Source: Tolypeutes matacus | Taxonomy: Eukaryota > Chordata > Mammalia > Cingulata > Chlamyphoridae | Length of the DNA: 64,000 nt | Reading direction: 5' to 3' | NCBI GenBank assembly: GCA_026826555.1 | Contig: JAKSZT010038599.1 | Coordinates: forward strand, 67,634 to 131,633 | Shown here: positions 24,406 through 36,189 of the stretch, in pieces | How the letters are laid out: each line of letters starts with the position of its first letter | Numbering within the stretch: position 1 is the stretch's first letter | The notes under the pieces: generated by a model | What the model was told of the DNA's origin: nothing | The model's database searches: none | The model's input: the letters and a program-made list of their open reading frames with translations, nothing else | Made by a program: the position numbers and the translations under genes

Positions 24406-24985
24406 TGTTTGAAATTATTTATGAATCCCAAAATGAGGAAGATTATGTTTGTAAACTAATCTATTCCTCTGGGTGTGATACCCTTTGATTGCATTAAATT
24501 CAGCTGAAGGGCCTTTGATTAGATTACCTGTTAAGATTGCTGTAGGGAAGGGGTTCTTAACCAGGGGTCCACAGACCCCCAGGGCTCTATGGAAAGATTT
24601 CAGAGGGTCTGTGAGCATGAATGGAAAAAAATCAACTTAGCTTTATTTTCTCTGACCTCTAACAAAAATCTAGCATTTCCTTTATTTATGAATGTATGCA
24701 ATAAATTACAGTAGTATTCATTTCATATCGTATTACAGTTGTTGCATATCTCAAAAAATTGCTATGCGTATCCATGCTTCGAAATTATGGTCACCATCTT
24801 GCTTTGCCACATGGCAACACACCAGGAACAATAGTAGCTGACTTTGGTGAGAAAACATCTCTGATGGTGCCTCAGTTTGGACTTTTAATGGCCTTGGAAC
24901 TGTAAGCTTTTACCCCAAATTAATCTCCTTTATAAAAGCCAACACATTTGTTACTTTGCAACCTCAGCCATTTGGCAAACTACAA
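24405..24985 (+). repeat. ERVL 3' LTR with an insert
   Basis: Shares its opening (24,441-24,540) and its closing part (24,788-24,985: 'ccatcttgctttgccacatg', 'gtagctgactttggtgagaa', 'ggcaaactacaaca') with the solo LTR at 7.16-7.86 kb. The middle of the LTR is replaced by about 240 bp of a DNA-transposon-like sequence. Position directly after the pol remnant identifies it as the 3' LTR of that provirus. Confidence 0.75.
24546..24787 (+). mobile_element. DNA-transposon fossil inside the LTR
   Basis: Begins 'gggttcttaaccaggggtcc' followed by 'acagacccccagggctctat', 'ttcagagggtctgtgagcat', 'aatctagcatttcctttatt', text I recognise as an old mammalian non-autonomous DNA transposon whose name I cannot fix. 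The likely opposite end of the same family occurs at 62.09-62.28 kb. I could not verify terminal inverted repeats or a target duplication. Confidence 0.55.
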
Positions 24986-25160
24986 CATTACCTAAGGACT
25001 TGCACCCTATTCTGGAGGGATTTAGTGCATTACCCATTATATGCAGGACAGTTGTGTATTGTTAGGCAAATATATATATCTGTTTCGTGGCTTTATTTTT
25101 AGAGATTAAGTATGGTGTAAGGTGATGTGTATGACTGCCAGATTGACAAGGGGCAAACTG
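24986..25160. other. Short spacer, unassigned
   Basis: Between the ERVL LTR and the MLT2-like LTR; may contain residual ERVL sequence displaced by rearrangement. Confidence 0.4.
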
Positions 25161-25612
25161 TGATGGTTATATTAACGGGTCAGCTTGGCCAGGTAATGGT
25201 GCCCAGTTGCTTGGTCAAGCAAGTACTGGTCTAATTTTACTGCAAGGATATTTCATGGACTTAAGTCATTAGTGAGCTAATTCTATCTTTGGCTGATGAC
25301 ATCTACAATCAGCTGAGGACATTGCCTTCAGCAATGAGAAATATCTCATTCAATCAGTTGAAGACCTTAAAAAGGGAAGAGATTTCTGCAGTCTGGGAAA
25401 GAATTCCCATCTCTACTTCAGATAGCCAGCTTCTCCTGGGAAACTCATCGAGGAACTTCATTGGAATTCCTGGCTTGCAGCCTGCCTTATGGAATTTGTA
25501 CTCATGTATCCCCACAGTCATGTGAGACAATTTTATAAAATCTCGTGCTATTTACAGATATCTCCTGTCAGTTCTGTTTCTCTAGAGAATCCTGACTAAT
25601 ACAATCTCAAAG
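25161..25612 (+). repeat. MLT2-like ERVL LTR
   Basis: Opens 'tgtgatggttatattaacgg' followed by 'gtcagcttggccaggtaatg' and 'ttgcttggtcaagcaagtac', has 'gctgatgacatctacaatca' and closes 'gttctgtttctctagagaat' plus 'cctgactaataca'. These are the recognisable edges of MLT2 LTRs of the mammalian ERVL group. The 78-codon frame at 25,289-25,525 lies inside it and is not a gene. Confidence 0.78.
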
Positions 25613-28239
25613 GTATTCCAGAACAATTTTTCTGATAATTGCATTTTGTCTTTCACATTTTTGCATTTCATTCTAGAGTCTACCTTTGTATGAATTATTA
25701 GGTAATGATTAGAATTGAATAATTTGGCATTTTTAACTAAGACACTGAGATTCTTCTTCTATTAATAGAATCTTCTATTAGATTCTTCTATTAGAGTTCT
25801 ATTTTATCAGCAACTTCAATTCATTTATAACCTTGTAGACAATAGTGTACTTAACATATTTGAAACTCAGAAATATCACTTTTAAAAGCCCCCTTTCCCC
25901 AAATGACAAAATTATATTCAGTAATAAACATGTACTAACAAGAACAGTCATTATTTCTATTCATTCTTTAAGCAATTAATTTAAAAATAATAAATCCAAT
26001 TCGAAATATGTTCTTCACAATCAGTGAAATGTTCTATATTAACTACAAATTGTACTTATCAAATGAAAATTCCACTCTTTACCCTTTGTACTCTGTTTTC
26101 CTGAGTGAAATTTTAAATACAAACGAAAACTTCAAGAGGTCACAGAGAATGATTGCATTGCAATAGGTGAAGTTCTGTTTCTTCATCATTACATTTATTG
26201 CGCTATCACTCTTTATTTTGAAGCTGCTGTGTCAACACAGGGATACAGCAGACAACAGGAACTTCAGACAAGAATTGTACCGAAAGCAAGATTTAACGAT
26301 TCCAAAATGTTACTGAGCCTTGAAATTAATTCAGGCATCTGAGGCAGAAGTCAGCTTTATAAATGGAGGTTCTCTGGATTAATTTCCATGTATCATACAA
26401 TGCTAACTAAAGAGTAAATAATTTCTAAAAGGCTGAATTGAAGTTTACATATATATTACTAAAGCTTTACATATGCTATTAGAACGCCCAAAAACCTCAG
26501 CAATTATTTATAACTCAGATAATTTTTAGAGAAAGAACTGTCTTGTTACTGACATTATTTAGAATTGCTAGTGCATAATGATGATCAAAAGCAGAGCCAC
26601 TATTAGAGAATTTGAGTATAGTTTTTGAATTCTCTACAGACAGTCCCCCTACTTGTTGCCAGCACTTGCAGATACTACTCCCTGCCAAACCCTTGGCACA
26701 GCAGTGCTTTGAGAATCTGATGCTCCAGTTCCAGGCCAAAATCATCTTGTGTATGTCTGTATTGCCCCCATGTTGAATTACATCTGCATTGTGGATGCTT
26801 TTAATCAGCAATAATTTCTATCCACGACTCTAGTAGAAATCCCCTTGCTTCCGAGAACTTTGACATCAGATGATACCTGCAGTTGAGAAGAGGAAGGGAA
26901 AATAGATTCCTCCATTAATCTCTATTTGGAAAGTTGCAATATGCACCCAAAAAGAAGAGTGTCCTTTTAATTTGTGATGATGCTATAGCCTAGCCTTACT
27001 ACCAAATTAATTGGAGTGGCACCCAGCCTTTTTATGGAATTTTACATATTAAAAAGGCTCAGCTCATCTGGGTTGGTTTGGGCATGAACAAGCAAAGGTA
27101 TCTCTTTGTAATGGAATGATTAAAAGTTGAAAATGCTGTTTTAATTCAATCAATTAAAAGCATAACCAGCATGGGTTTGATTGAATCAATTTAACGAATT
27201 ACACAGCAGTCAATGTGCTTGTCAGCAGGAGTGAAAAATTCATGTATCACCTACACACAGCTTGAAATCTGTATCCTTCAATTAGATATAACAAACAACC
27301 TTTTACCACATCACAGAAAGGTGACTTCTTGTGCAGAAGGAAAGACTGGTGCTACACCAGAGATATATACTATTAATTTCAACAACTACATCTGGCATCC
27401 AGTTTGAAATATTTAACAAATGCCATGTCTTGATTATGAATTATTTTGTAAGCTCTGTATTACTCCAGGTTTGATATCTAAACAGGCAAATACACTTCTA
27501 AATTTTAAAAAATGAAATCTGTTAAATGAATAATGTTTGCTCCCCTTTACAAAGAGGGATATTTGAACATAATCAAGATGTAATCTTAAAATACAATAAT
27601 GTGAAATGATAAGTATACTAAACGCAATGATTATTTAAATAATCATGAAACTATTGAAGTAATTGTTGTGATTCTATTTACTGTAGAAGAAATTACTTAA
27701 ATGGATATTAGTATTTACAATTATAGCCAAGTTAAGGTAACATAGTTATATACTTTAGCTTGTTGAAAAACTTATTAAATACCTTTAAACTTCTAATGCA
27801 CTCCCTTTTTACATTCCTGGAATCTGGATGCCATTAACAAAATTGTTTTGGGAACGGGAGATTTTCTATAGAATTTTCACCACTGTGATTGAGGCAAGAC
27901 AATCACACATATATAAAAAGAAGAGAGTGAACACATATGCATGCATCTTTAAGTAAAAAAATAAAATAAAATAAATCAGACTAATCTGATTGTTTTCATT
28001 TACCAATACAAAACTTCATAACATTTTGATTTCTAAAATGATGTCTGTGTTTCTTTAACTATACTTCATATAAACAGCTTTAGATATTTAGGTACAAACA
28101 AAGAAAGGCTGGATTCTTCTAATTCTTTCATCTCAAGTGGTACCATCCTAGTCTTTACTCTCATATCTATTTAAAATATGTACATCATATAGAATATCAA
28201 ATGTCACCTGGAAAACCAAGATTACCATGGATAACCCTA
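25613..28239. other. Unassigned DNA with a candidate regulatory block at 26.93-27.29 kb
   Basis: A 2.6-kb stretch with no recognised repeat except a small duplicated 'ttcttctatta' patch at 25,751-25,800. The part at 26,930-27,290 is dense in homeodomain-type cores, including an 8-bp inverted repeat ttttaatt/aattaaaa (27,139-27,159) and the near-palindrome ttgattgaatcaa (27,177-27,189). Absence of repeats across this span is itself unusual here and fits a conserved non-coding region. The minus frame at 26,515-26,811 and plus frame at 27,213-27,407 have no recognised domain. Confidence 0.4.
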
Positions 28240-28285
28240 AGAAGGGCCTGGCCTAGAGTAAGTGCTTGGTGAATGTTAGTTAGTG
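28240..28285 (+). repeat. MIR tail fragment
   Basis: 'gggcctggcctagagtaagt' followed by 'gcttggtgaatgttag' matches the MIR 3' segment. Too short for more. Confidence 0.5.
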
Positions 28286-28492
28286 TCTGCCAGACTTTTC
28301 TTCTAATTAACTTAGGATCATGAATTTGATTCTTTTAAGTCCACAATAATTTATTCCAAAATCCTGGGGGCCATATATTTATCCCAAACTCCTAGGGGCT
28401 TTGGATTTTAGAAGTTTTAACTTCTACAAGTTTTAGCTTTTAGAAAGGTAATACAGTATACATATATGTGAGATATATATATATAAGCTATA

Positions 28493-28496
28493 TCTG

Positions 28497-28545
<49 letters not shown>

Positions 28546-28546
28546 G

Positions 28547-28587
<41 letters not shown>
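28493..28587. repeat. (TCTA)n microsatellite
   Basis: About 23 tetranucleotide units with one interruption (tatg at about 28,543-28,546). An inverted GATA-type patch ('gttagatagatata') follows directly, so the tract can fold back at its right end. Likely highly polymorphic. Confidence 0.95.
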
Positions 28588-28774
28588 GGTTAGATAGATA
28601 TATGAAGCATAAAGCCCCTGACAGTATTAGGGAGAAATCAAACATGTTGATACTTCCATAGAAAAACATATGAATAGTAAGACTGCTTACAATAAATTCA
28701 GTTTTTCTCACCAAATAAGTTAAAAAAGCATTTTGAGAGCCTTCTGGATTCTTGAATTGTAGATCTGTACTCAT

Positions 28775-28918
28775 GACAACTCAAGTTAGAACTATTTTAT
28801 TCCCATTCTGAGATGTTATACAGGCTTAGAGAGGTTCAGTAACTTTCCTAAAGTCACACAGCAAGGAAGTAATGGAGCTAAGATTGAAACCCAAGCCAAC
28901 AGGCTCCAAAGCCTAGAA
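28775..28918 (-). repeat. MIR SINE
   Basis: Reverse MIR: 'ttagagaggttcagtaactt', 'cctaaagtcacacagcaagg', 'gattgaaacccaagcc'. A well-kept central core. Confidence 0.85.
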
Positions 28919-31089
28919 ATTTATCTCTTCTCTATCTTTCCCTCTCCGATTATAATAAATAAGTATTTTGAACAGCTTCACTTCATGCTCTGTATTCACC
29001 AAAACTTAGGTTTTTCTAACCCCACAAGGAGGGAATGTTTCACAAATAAAATCGGAAAAAAAATGATGGTTTTTCTTGTATATGCCACACGCCTCAGAGC
29101 AGAGCTTATCTTTAGCGTGTACTTTATGTGCATGATCTAACAGGGATTTCCTACAGATCTGTACCCCTTGAGGTCTCAAATATGCTATACCCCAACTGCA
29201 ATCATTTACTTATTATGGATTAAATTAGCTGTTTGGGCCAGAAGTGGTGTGGCGTATTTCAAAGCATAGCTGCTAGGTTAATGAGCTCATGCCTCTTTTA
29301 AATTATCAGCATTTGCCTTATTGACCAGGATGAGAGGACCTAATGAAGGGCACACATGGGTGTGTGTCCATCAACAGATCAAGTATGTAAGATTGGGAAA
29401 TCCAGTGGCTTTGATATATAGATTTGTTCATTTGCAGAACCAAAGCAAAGTTGAAGGATCTATGGTAAAGATAGTATCACCTACAGGAGATTAAACATCA
29501 ACAAGTTACATAAATAGGAATGCTGAATTTTATTGTTTCTTTGAGGTAAATAATGACCAAAAAACTCAAAGCTTCAAAAAATGTTGTCATGGAATTTAAA
29601 ACTATTTCACATCTTATCACTTGGGATATTTTTGAAATAACTGATGCTACAAATTATAATTATATATAAAGAAGAAAGTGAAAACAGTTTTATTTAAGGT
29701 AAATGCCACTACACTACTTGGAACAGCAAAAGGCCCTCCTTTCCAAGATACAGTCATAAAATGATAAAATATCCATGCATATGGAAGCATCCTAATTAAG
29801 TTATTTCGAACAAAAATAATCACAGTTGCTTGAAAATTTTTAAATGTATGTAAAATGCATTATTAATGAATAGAACACAAATTTCAGAACCACTCCACCA
29901 TAAGCAGGACATAATATAGGCTTTTTTAAGTGAGAAAGGGTTTACAAGCACCAATAAATGGTTACTGATAAATTTTAAAAACGTATTTCTCAGAAGCACT
30001 GTGACAGTATTCTCTTGCCATTTTTTGGAATAAACCTCCTTCACTTAAGAATGTTCCTAAAGTAAACAAATCTAGTTTATTAGAGTGACTAAGAATATCT
30101 GCTAATGTTTCACTGAGGATAATGCTTTCATGTTTATGAAAAGAAGATAATTAAAAGTGATATTTTTAGTGTATAAATTTGATAATCTGGACTGTAACTT
30201 TTGATATTCCATTTGAAATACTTCACTTTTTCCGTATAAATTTGGTCATCTTTGACACACAGCAGAGGTTAAAGGCAATAGTAGATAGAATAGTTATTGG
30301 AATGAGTAAATCTTATCACCTGGGGAAACTCTTCACATTTGCTTTCAACACTTTTCCCATCAAATAATGCTTTACCATTCAATGTCATTAAAAAAGTAAT
30401 AATAACTGACAGCTGTAAGGATAATTAAACAAATAAGCAAGCAGTAGAACTTTTGAATATCTGGGACTAGTGGTTGAGTCCTTGATTTTCTTTTCTTCTC
30501 AGACTCACCAATGAGTTTTGTATACCCCACCAAAATATTATACTGTGAGGGAGAATCCTAATCAACACTCTTCCTATATAAATGAAATTCAAAAGAGCTA
30601 TAATATCCAACCTACTCTCATTTTCTTCTGTTCCTCATTTTAAGAATTTATCTTCTAAACTAATATAATCAAATTTGTTTGAAATACAGTTACCTACTTC
30701 CTCTCCATCCAACTATGTCATATTCCCTCTATTTTGCATATACATTAAAGTTTTTATGCTATTTGTCATATTATATAATTTTCATCTGTTTAGCACCTGT
30801 CTCCATTAAAGGTCGTGTTCCTATACCTAACTAGATTGAATGAATATATATATTTTATGCATATTTAATTTTTTATGATACTGTTTTATCAAAAGAGAGT
30901 CACTTAACTTCTTGTTAATCATGTTGGAATATACTTTTCAGGGGTCTGACCATTGCATACAACAGGTCCCTTCCCCCATGGCCTAGTTTGCTCACCAACT
31001 AGGGAATTGGTGTTTTCTGAAGAATAAACAATATGTATGTATACTCTTCACAGGGCCACCACACAATTTTTATCATCCTGCTTGGGAAT
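28919..31089. other. Unassigned non-coding DNA
   Basis: No repeat or gene is recognised. Frames at 29,820-30,044 and 30,179-30,367 have no recognisable domain or splice setting. Confidence 0.5.
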
Positions 31090-31820
31090 ATTTGTCCAAT
31101 ATTTGTTGAATATCTATCAGATTTCAGATATGTGCCAAATATCAGAGAAGCAATGACGAGCAATACAGACCCAGGCTCTTTCTAGGAGGTGTCTAGGCTA
31201 GAGGGAGAAACATGTATCAATAATATGGCTCTCAGTTGGGAAGTAAGAGTTTATCTTCTAAACTAATACAATCAAAATCCTGTGGGGCAAAGAAAGGGGG
31301 AGCTAAATTAGTTCTTCCCTGAGACTGATTCAGGGGGAGAAAACTTTCTAGGGAGAAGGAACAGTCTGTTTCAAGGATCAGAGTGAAGTCTATGAAACCT
31401 CAGGCCAGTTACCTAACTTCCTAATCCCAGGTTCGTCATTGTAACCAACCATACCCATTCTAGCGCTGTTATAGGGTTGACTTTTACAATGCAAAGTGCC
31501 TAGCACAGACCTGATATAGAGTGAGTGGAGAAGGGGTGCTGGGAAGAAAACAGGAGACGACCGAATGGAACACAGGCCATGCAATGTTTGCAAATCATGC
31601 AAAGAATTTTGTCTTAATACTAAGAATAACATGGAACAACTGTAAAATTTTAAGGAGAGGAGTGATATGGTAAGATTGAGCCTTTAAAAAAACAACACTA
31701 GGTCATTGGGTAGGGAATGAGGAAAAAATAGAATGGTTGATAAGAAACTGTGAAGGATTGTATTCCAGGCAGAAGATGGGATAAACCCGAACCAGAGCAA
31801 AGGTGCTGGAGAGAGGAGAT
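31090..31820 (+). repeat. Old mammalian interspersed repeat, decayed
   Basis: Matches by pattern a long ancient mammalian repeat: a 'gttgaatatctatcagattt' opening, later 'gccatgcaatgtttgcaaat', 'ggagaggagtgatatggtaa', 'gtattccaggcagaagatgg'. The same family appears reversed at about 58,230-58,700. I do not fix its name. The minus frames at 31,390-31,920 lie in it. Confidence 0.5.
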
Positions 31821-31877
31821 TGGATTTGAGAGATGTGTAGGAGTAGGAGTCAGAACACAGGTGGTTAGGTTCCCAGG

Positions 31878-32090
31878 CCTTAGACTGAGATTTCCTGTGC
31901 TTAAATCCTGACCTTGCCATCTACAAACTGTATAGCTTTGGGCAAGAAACGTATATCTTTGTTCTTGAGATTTTTCATGAATAAAACCGGGGAATGAGGA
32001 TTTTTACCTCATGGGTTTATTGTGGGGAGTAAATTAATTAATATGTGTGAAGGAGGTGTGAGAGCACCTAGCACTTACTGAAAATGTGTT
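31878..32090 (+). repeat. MIR SINE
   Basis: Forward MIR: 'cttaaatcctgaccttgcca', 'tttgggcaagaaacgtat', 'ggatttttacctcatgggtt', 'agagcacctagcacttac'. Nearly full length. Confidence 0.8.
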
Positions 32091-33980
32091 ACAATCATTA
32101 GTGGTTGATTGGATATGAGTGGTAAGAAAAACGGAAGACAGCATCCAAAACATTTTGGTATACAAGCCATATAGAGTTAAATAGTAACACATTTTAAGAT
32201 CTTTAAATGTAAAAATCAGTTCAACCATGCTGAAATTGTTGAATACCTCAAATTTTCTGAACATGTCAAGTGCTGCAATTTATCCTTAGAGATTCAAAAC
32301 GTCACGTTCAACTATAACTATATTTTCTCCCCTTCATCTCTTAACGAAGCCATTGGTTAAACAGTCTTAGAACTAACAAAAAGACGTTTGATTTGAGTTT
32401 TTAAAAAGATAAACAATAATATAAAATATTTTCTAACAGGAAAGTTAGAATTTCTAACAAAAGAAGGAAATTTATCTACAGGTTTTTTCTAATTTGTTCA
32501 AACTATTATTTTAAAGAAGGTGTTATTATATATTTCATAATGGCCACAATATCATAAACATAATCAATGGATATTTTTAAATTATATAATAAAATATACA
32601 TGAGATACCTAATCACCAAAATTGTGTCTTCAATACATCAAGATATTTTCTCAAAACTTTAAAAAATATTACTTAATGTTTCTGAAAATGTCAGCAAAAA
32701 TAAATGAATAACATTAACTCTTTACTGATGATGATATTAAAATCAAGGAAGCTTTTTTCTTACATAGAGATTGAAGTTTGTCTTCATTCCATAACCACAA
32801 TGGACTTCTGTGAGGTTTCTTATAGAAAAAATGTATTTTAGTCTGTTGTGTTCTTTTTATCTAAGTGAATATTTATTTAGAATGAGAAAATAAATAACAC
32901 TTTAAAAATTTTTTAAAGCTGAAAATAACCACAAGCACTTCCAAAATCCAGAAAGAGAACATACTATTGTTATTAATTAAACTCCTGGCACAGATCTATA
33001 ATTTTTTTCCTACAATTTTGGCTGCATATTTTTTATTACTGCTTCATATGACAATATTTTTTGTTATTTCATTTTCTATATAAAGAATTGAAATATAATT
33101 GAATATAATATTCTTTTACATGATTGATGGAAATATTTTTTGAATTATTACTCTTACTAGTTGAGTAAGTTTCAGGTTTGCAACTCATTATTAACCCGAG
33201 GAATTCTAGGAAATCCCTCTCAACTTTCATATATGAGCTACAACATTTAGAGGAGTTTTTCACAAATGAGCTTTTAGTTTCATGGATTTCAAACCTTGTC
33301 TCCTCTTCTATCCACATACTCCCAGTTCATACAGCAGTGTGAATTCTGATCCTGAACTTGTGTTCAAATATCAATTGAGCTGACATAATGGGTTGTAGGA
33401 TATTACTGGATGTCATAGTTATACTCAGATAGTGATAATAATTTAACAATATATGTGAACTGTAACATGGAATATGTATCTCACTAAGCCCAAAATAAAT
33501 GTACACCTAACTCACCCCACCTTAATGGGATCTCAAAAATGTTGGTGTAGCAGGGGAAAAGCTGGAATGAAAATAGACCATAGTCAAAATCAATTGTACT
33601 TAAAATATCTTACAGTGCCTATGTGCTATGTTTTGAAAATAGTAACAGAAAACTCATACAGTGTATTCTGGAGAATTTAATGCCAAAACGTCCTAAAGAA
33701 TGCTGGTTACAATTCTAAAGATGTGGTCAGAATCCATGTATTCTTCTGAGCCTGGCAAGATCAGTGGGAATCAATAGCTCTTTCTGGGCAAGCCCACACA
33801 AACATTCCTGTAGGTCTGCTGTAAATTCTTGCTACTGCAAAGACAGCTTATGGTTACAACTATACCAGGGCAAAGAAGGGATACATAATAGAGCATTGAA
33901 TGATATTTACAATATTCACATACTTATTTATTTAAAAATTATTGAGTATACATGATGCACCATGGTATGGTTCTGAGTAT
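32091..33980. other. Unassigned AT-rich DNA
   Basis: No gene is supported. About 33,930-34,010 may be the start of an old repeat like that at 31.09 kb ('ttgagtatacatgatgcac'). The frames at 32,034-32,264, 33,069-33,317, 33,474-33,680 and 33,764-33,955 carry no recognised domain. Confidence 0.45.
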
Positions 33981-34079
33981 TGGAAATAAGGCAACCTAAG
34001 CAAATAAACTCATCAACATTATATTTAGTACTTGAGTTTGTCTCCGTTAAAAAGAAAGATCTTAAATCAATAATCTAAA

Positions 34080-35318
34080 CTTCCTCCTTAAGAAATTTGA
34101 AAACTAAAGGCAAACTAAACCAAAAGTAAGCAAAAAGAAGGAAAGAAAAAGGAATAGATCAGAAATTTAATGAAATTGAGTAAAAAAAACAAAAGAAAAT
34201 TAACAAATATAAAACATGATTGTTTGAAATGATTAACACAATAAAAAAAATAAAACTTTAGTTAAATTTACTAAGAAAAAAGATAAGATTAAAATTATTA
34301 AAATCAGGCATTAAGACACACATGAATAAAACAGATTATAATGGGATACTATGAACAAATGAATGCCAGCAAAGTAGATGACTTAGATGAAATGGACAAA
34401 TTTCTAGAAATACACAAATTACGTAAACTGATAAAGACAGAAACAGAATTCTGAAAAGGCCTATAACTAGTAAAGATATTGACTTAATATCTAAAAAATA
34501 AAATTTCCCACACAAAAAATAAAAAGCCCAAGCCTGGTTGTCTTTCCTGGTGAATTCTACAAAACATAATTAAATCCAATTCTTGACAAACTCTTTCCCA
34601 AAATAGAAGATGAAACAAAACAACCCATCTCATTCTATGGGACCAGTTATGCTGCTAACAAAACCAAAGAAATCATAAGAAAATTAAAATGCAGGCCAAC
34701 ATTCCTTAAGAATATTGATTCAAAAATTCCAAATAAAATACTACCAAACCGAACCCAACAACATACAAAAAGGATTATATGCCATGACCAAATGGGAATT
34801 ACCCAAAGAATGCAAGTTTGATTCAGCACCTGAAAATCAATGAATGTAATATGCCATATTAATTGAATAAAGGACAAAAACCACAAGCTTATCTCAATGG
34901 ACACAGAAAAGACATTTTACAAATTGCAAAACCCCTCCAAGGTAAAAACACTAAACTAACCTGGAATAAAAGATAACTTCATCAACCTGATAAAGGGCAC
35001 CAATAAAAAACCCACAGCTAATATCATATGTAATGGTGAATTTTTACATGTTGTTCCATGAATATCAGGAACACGACAAGGATGTCTGTCACTCCCACTT
35101 CAATCCAAGATTGCATAGAAAGTTCTACCTAAAACAAATAGGCAAGAATTACAAAAAAAAAAAAAAAAAAGAGAGAAATCCATATGGAAACAGAAGAATT
35201 TAAATTATTTTTTTGTGCATATTGTATCTAGAATATCCTAAGCAATCCACAAAAATCTTTCAGAATAAATAAATAAATCCACCAAGGTGGCAGGTAGATA
35301 AGGTTGATATACAAAATT
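34080..35318 (+). mobile_element. L1 retrotransposon, ORF2 reverse transcriptase part
   Basis: Forward L1 ORF2. The start of the RT domain is seen at about 34,340-34,500 ('aatgaatgccagcaaagt', frame DLDEMDKFLEIHKLRKL). Later nucleotide landmarks of the RT and thumb follow: 'gaccaaatgggaattaccc' (34,789), 'aagcttatctcaatggacac' (34,886), 'aggaacacgacaaggatgtc' (35,069). Many frameshifts and stops make it dead. An A-run at 35,153-35,170 is internal. It is interrupted at about 35,318 by a family X fragment. Confidence 0.8.
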
Positions 35319-35527
35319 CAATTGTATTTTTTTTCATGATGGGAATTTGATATTTTCTTGATTATTTTGTGGGTCTCCACCCACTGATATAACACACTAT
35401 GACAAGATGAATACTTACATATTCCATAGAAGCCTGCCCCAGGTGTGCCTTGTCCCATATACTCCCCTAAATCTAAAACCCTACACCAGTAACCCTCTCC
35501 TACCATATTTGCCAAAAGAAAATTTCC
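35318..35527 (-). mobile_element. Family X retroelement, copy D (short)
   Basis: About 200 bp inserted in the L1 ORF2, minus strand. It has 'gtgggtctccacccactg' (the complement of the copy A landmark) and 'gaagcctgccccaggtgtgc' (complement of the copy A 'cacctggggcaggctt'). On its sense strand it ends in a short A-run, seen here as T at 35,328-35,335. It extends further 5' than copy A, so it shows part of the family's upstream sequence. The 65-codon frame over it is not shared by the other copies. Confidence 0.65.
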
Positions 35528-35754
35528 AACATTGTAGTTTTAACCACAGAACTACAAAATTAACAATCTGTAAATAAAATTAAGAAGTGAATTCCATTTA
35601 GAAAAACATCAAAATGAATAAAATATTTAGTAATAAATTTAACAAAAGAAAGACATATCTATACTCTGAAAACTACAAAACATTGTTTGAAGAAATTAAA
35701 GAGGACCTAAACAAATAGAGGACATCTTGATGTTCATGTATCGGAAGACTTAGT
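35528..35754 (+). mobile_element. L1 ORF2, continuation
   Basis: The same L1 resumes after copy D: 'ttaagaagtgaattccattt', 'atatctatactctgaaaact', 'gaagaaattaaagaggacct'. It is cut again at about 35,755 by an LTR. Confidence 0.75.
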
Positions 35755-36150
35755 GTCTTAGTTTGCCAGGCTTCTATGACAAATACCACAAAATGGGTTG
35801 GCTTAAACAACAAGAATTTATTGGCTCATGGTTTTAGAGATCAGAAGTCCCAAATGGAAGTGTTGGGAAGACCATGTTTTCTAGTGGGGTTGGTAGCATT
35901 CTGGTAATGATAGTCCTCCAGCACATGGCAATGTACTTAGTCTCCCCCTGTGTGCTTTTATCTGATTCTGGCTCCAGTAATATGCTTTAAGGCCTGCCCT
36001 GAATTAGTCTGGCCAAACCTAAGTAGGATCTTAGAAGATCCTATATACAAATGGGTCCACAAGTTAATTGCTAATCAAAGGGTTCTATTTACAAATGAGC
36101 TCACACCCACAGGAACCCAGATCAAGGTTAAGAACATGTCTTTTGTTGGG
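35755..36150 (-). repeat. MaLR/ERVL-like LTR, copy 2
   Basis: Same family as 17.68 kb: 'ttagtttgccaggcttctat', 'aaatgggttggcttaaacaa', 'caagaatttattggctcatg', 'gagctcacacccacaggaac', 'aagaacatgtcttttg'. Reverse strand, inserted in an L1 ORF2. The left half of the 145-codon frame at 35,950-36,387 is inside it and the right half in the next LTR, so that frame is a chimera of repeats. Confidence 0.72.
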
Positions 36151-36189
36151 TTAAGTAATACAATCTACGGCAGATGGCAATATGTGGAA

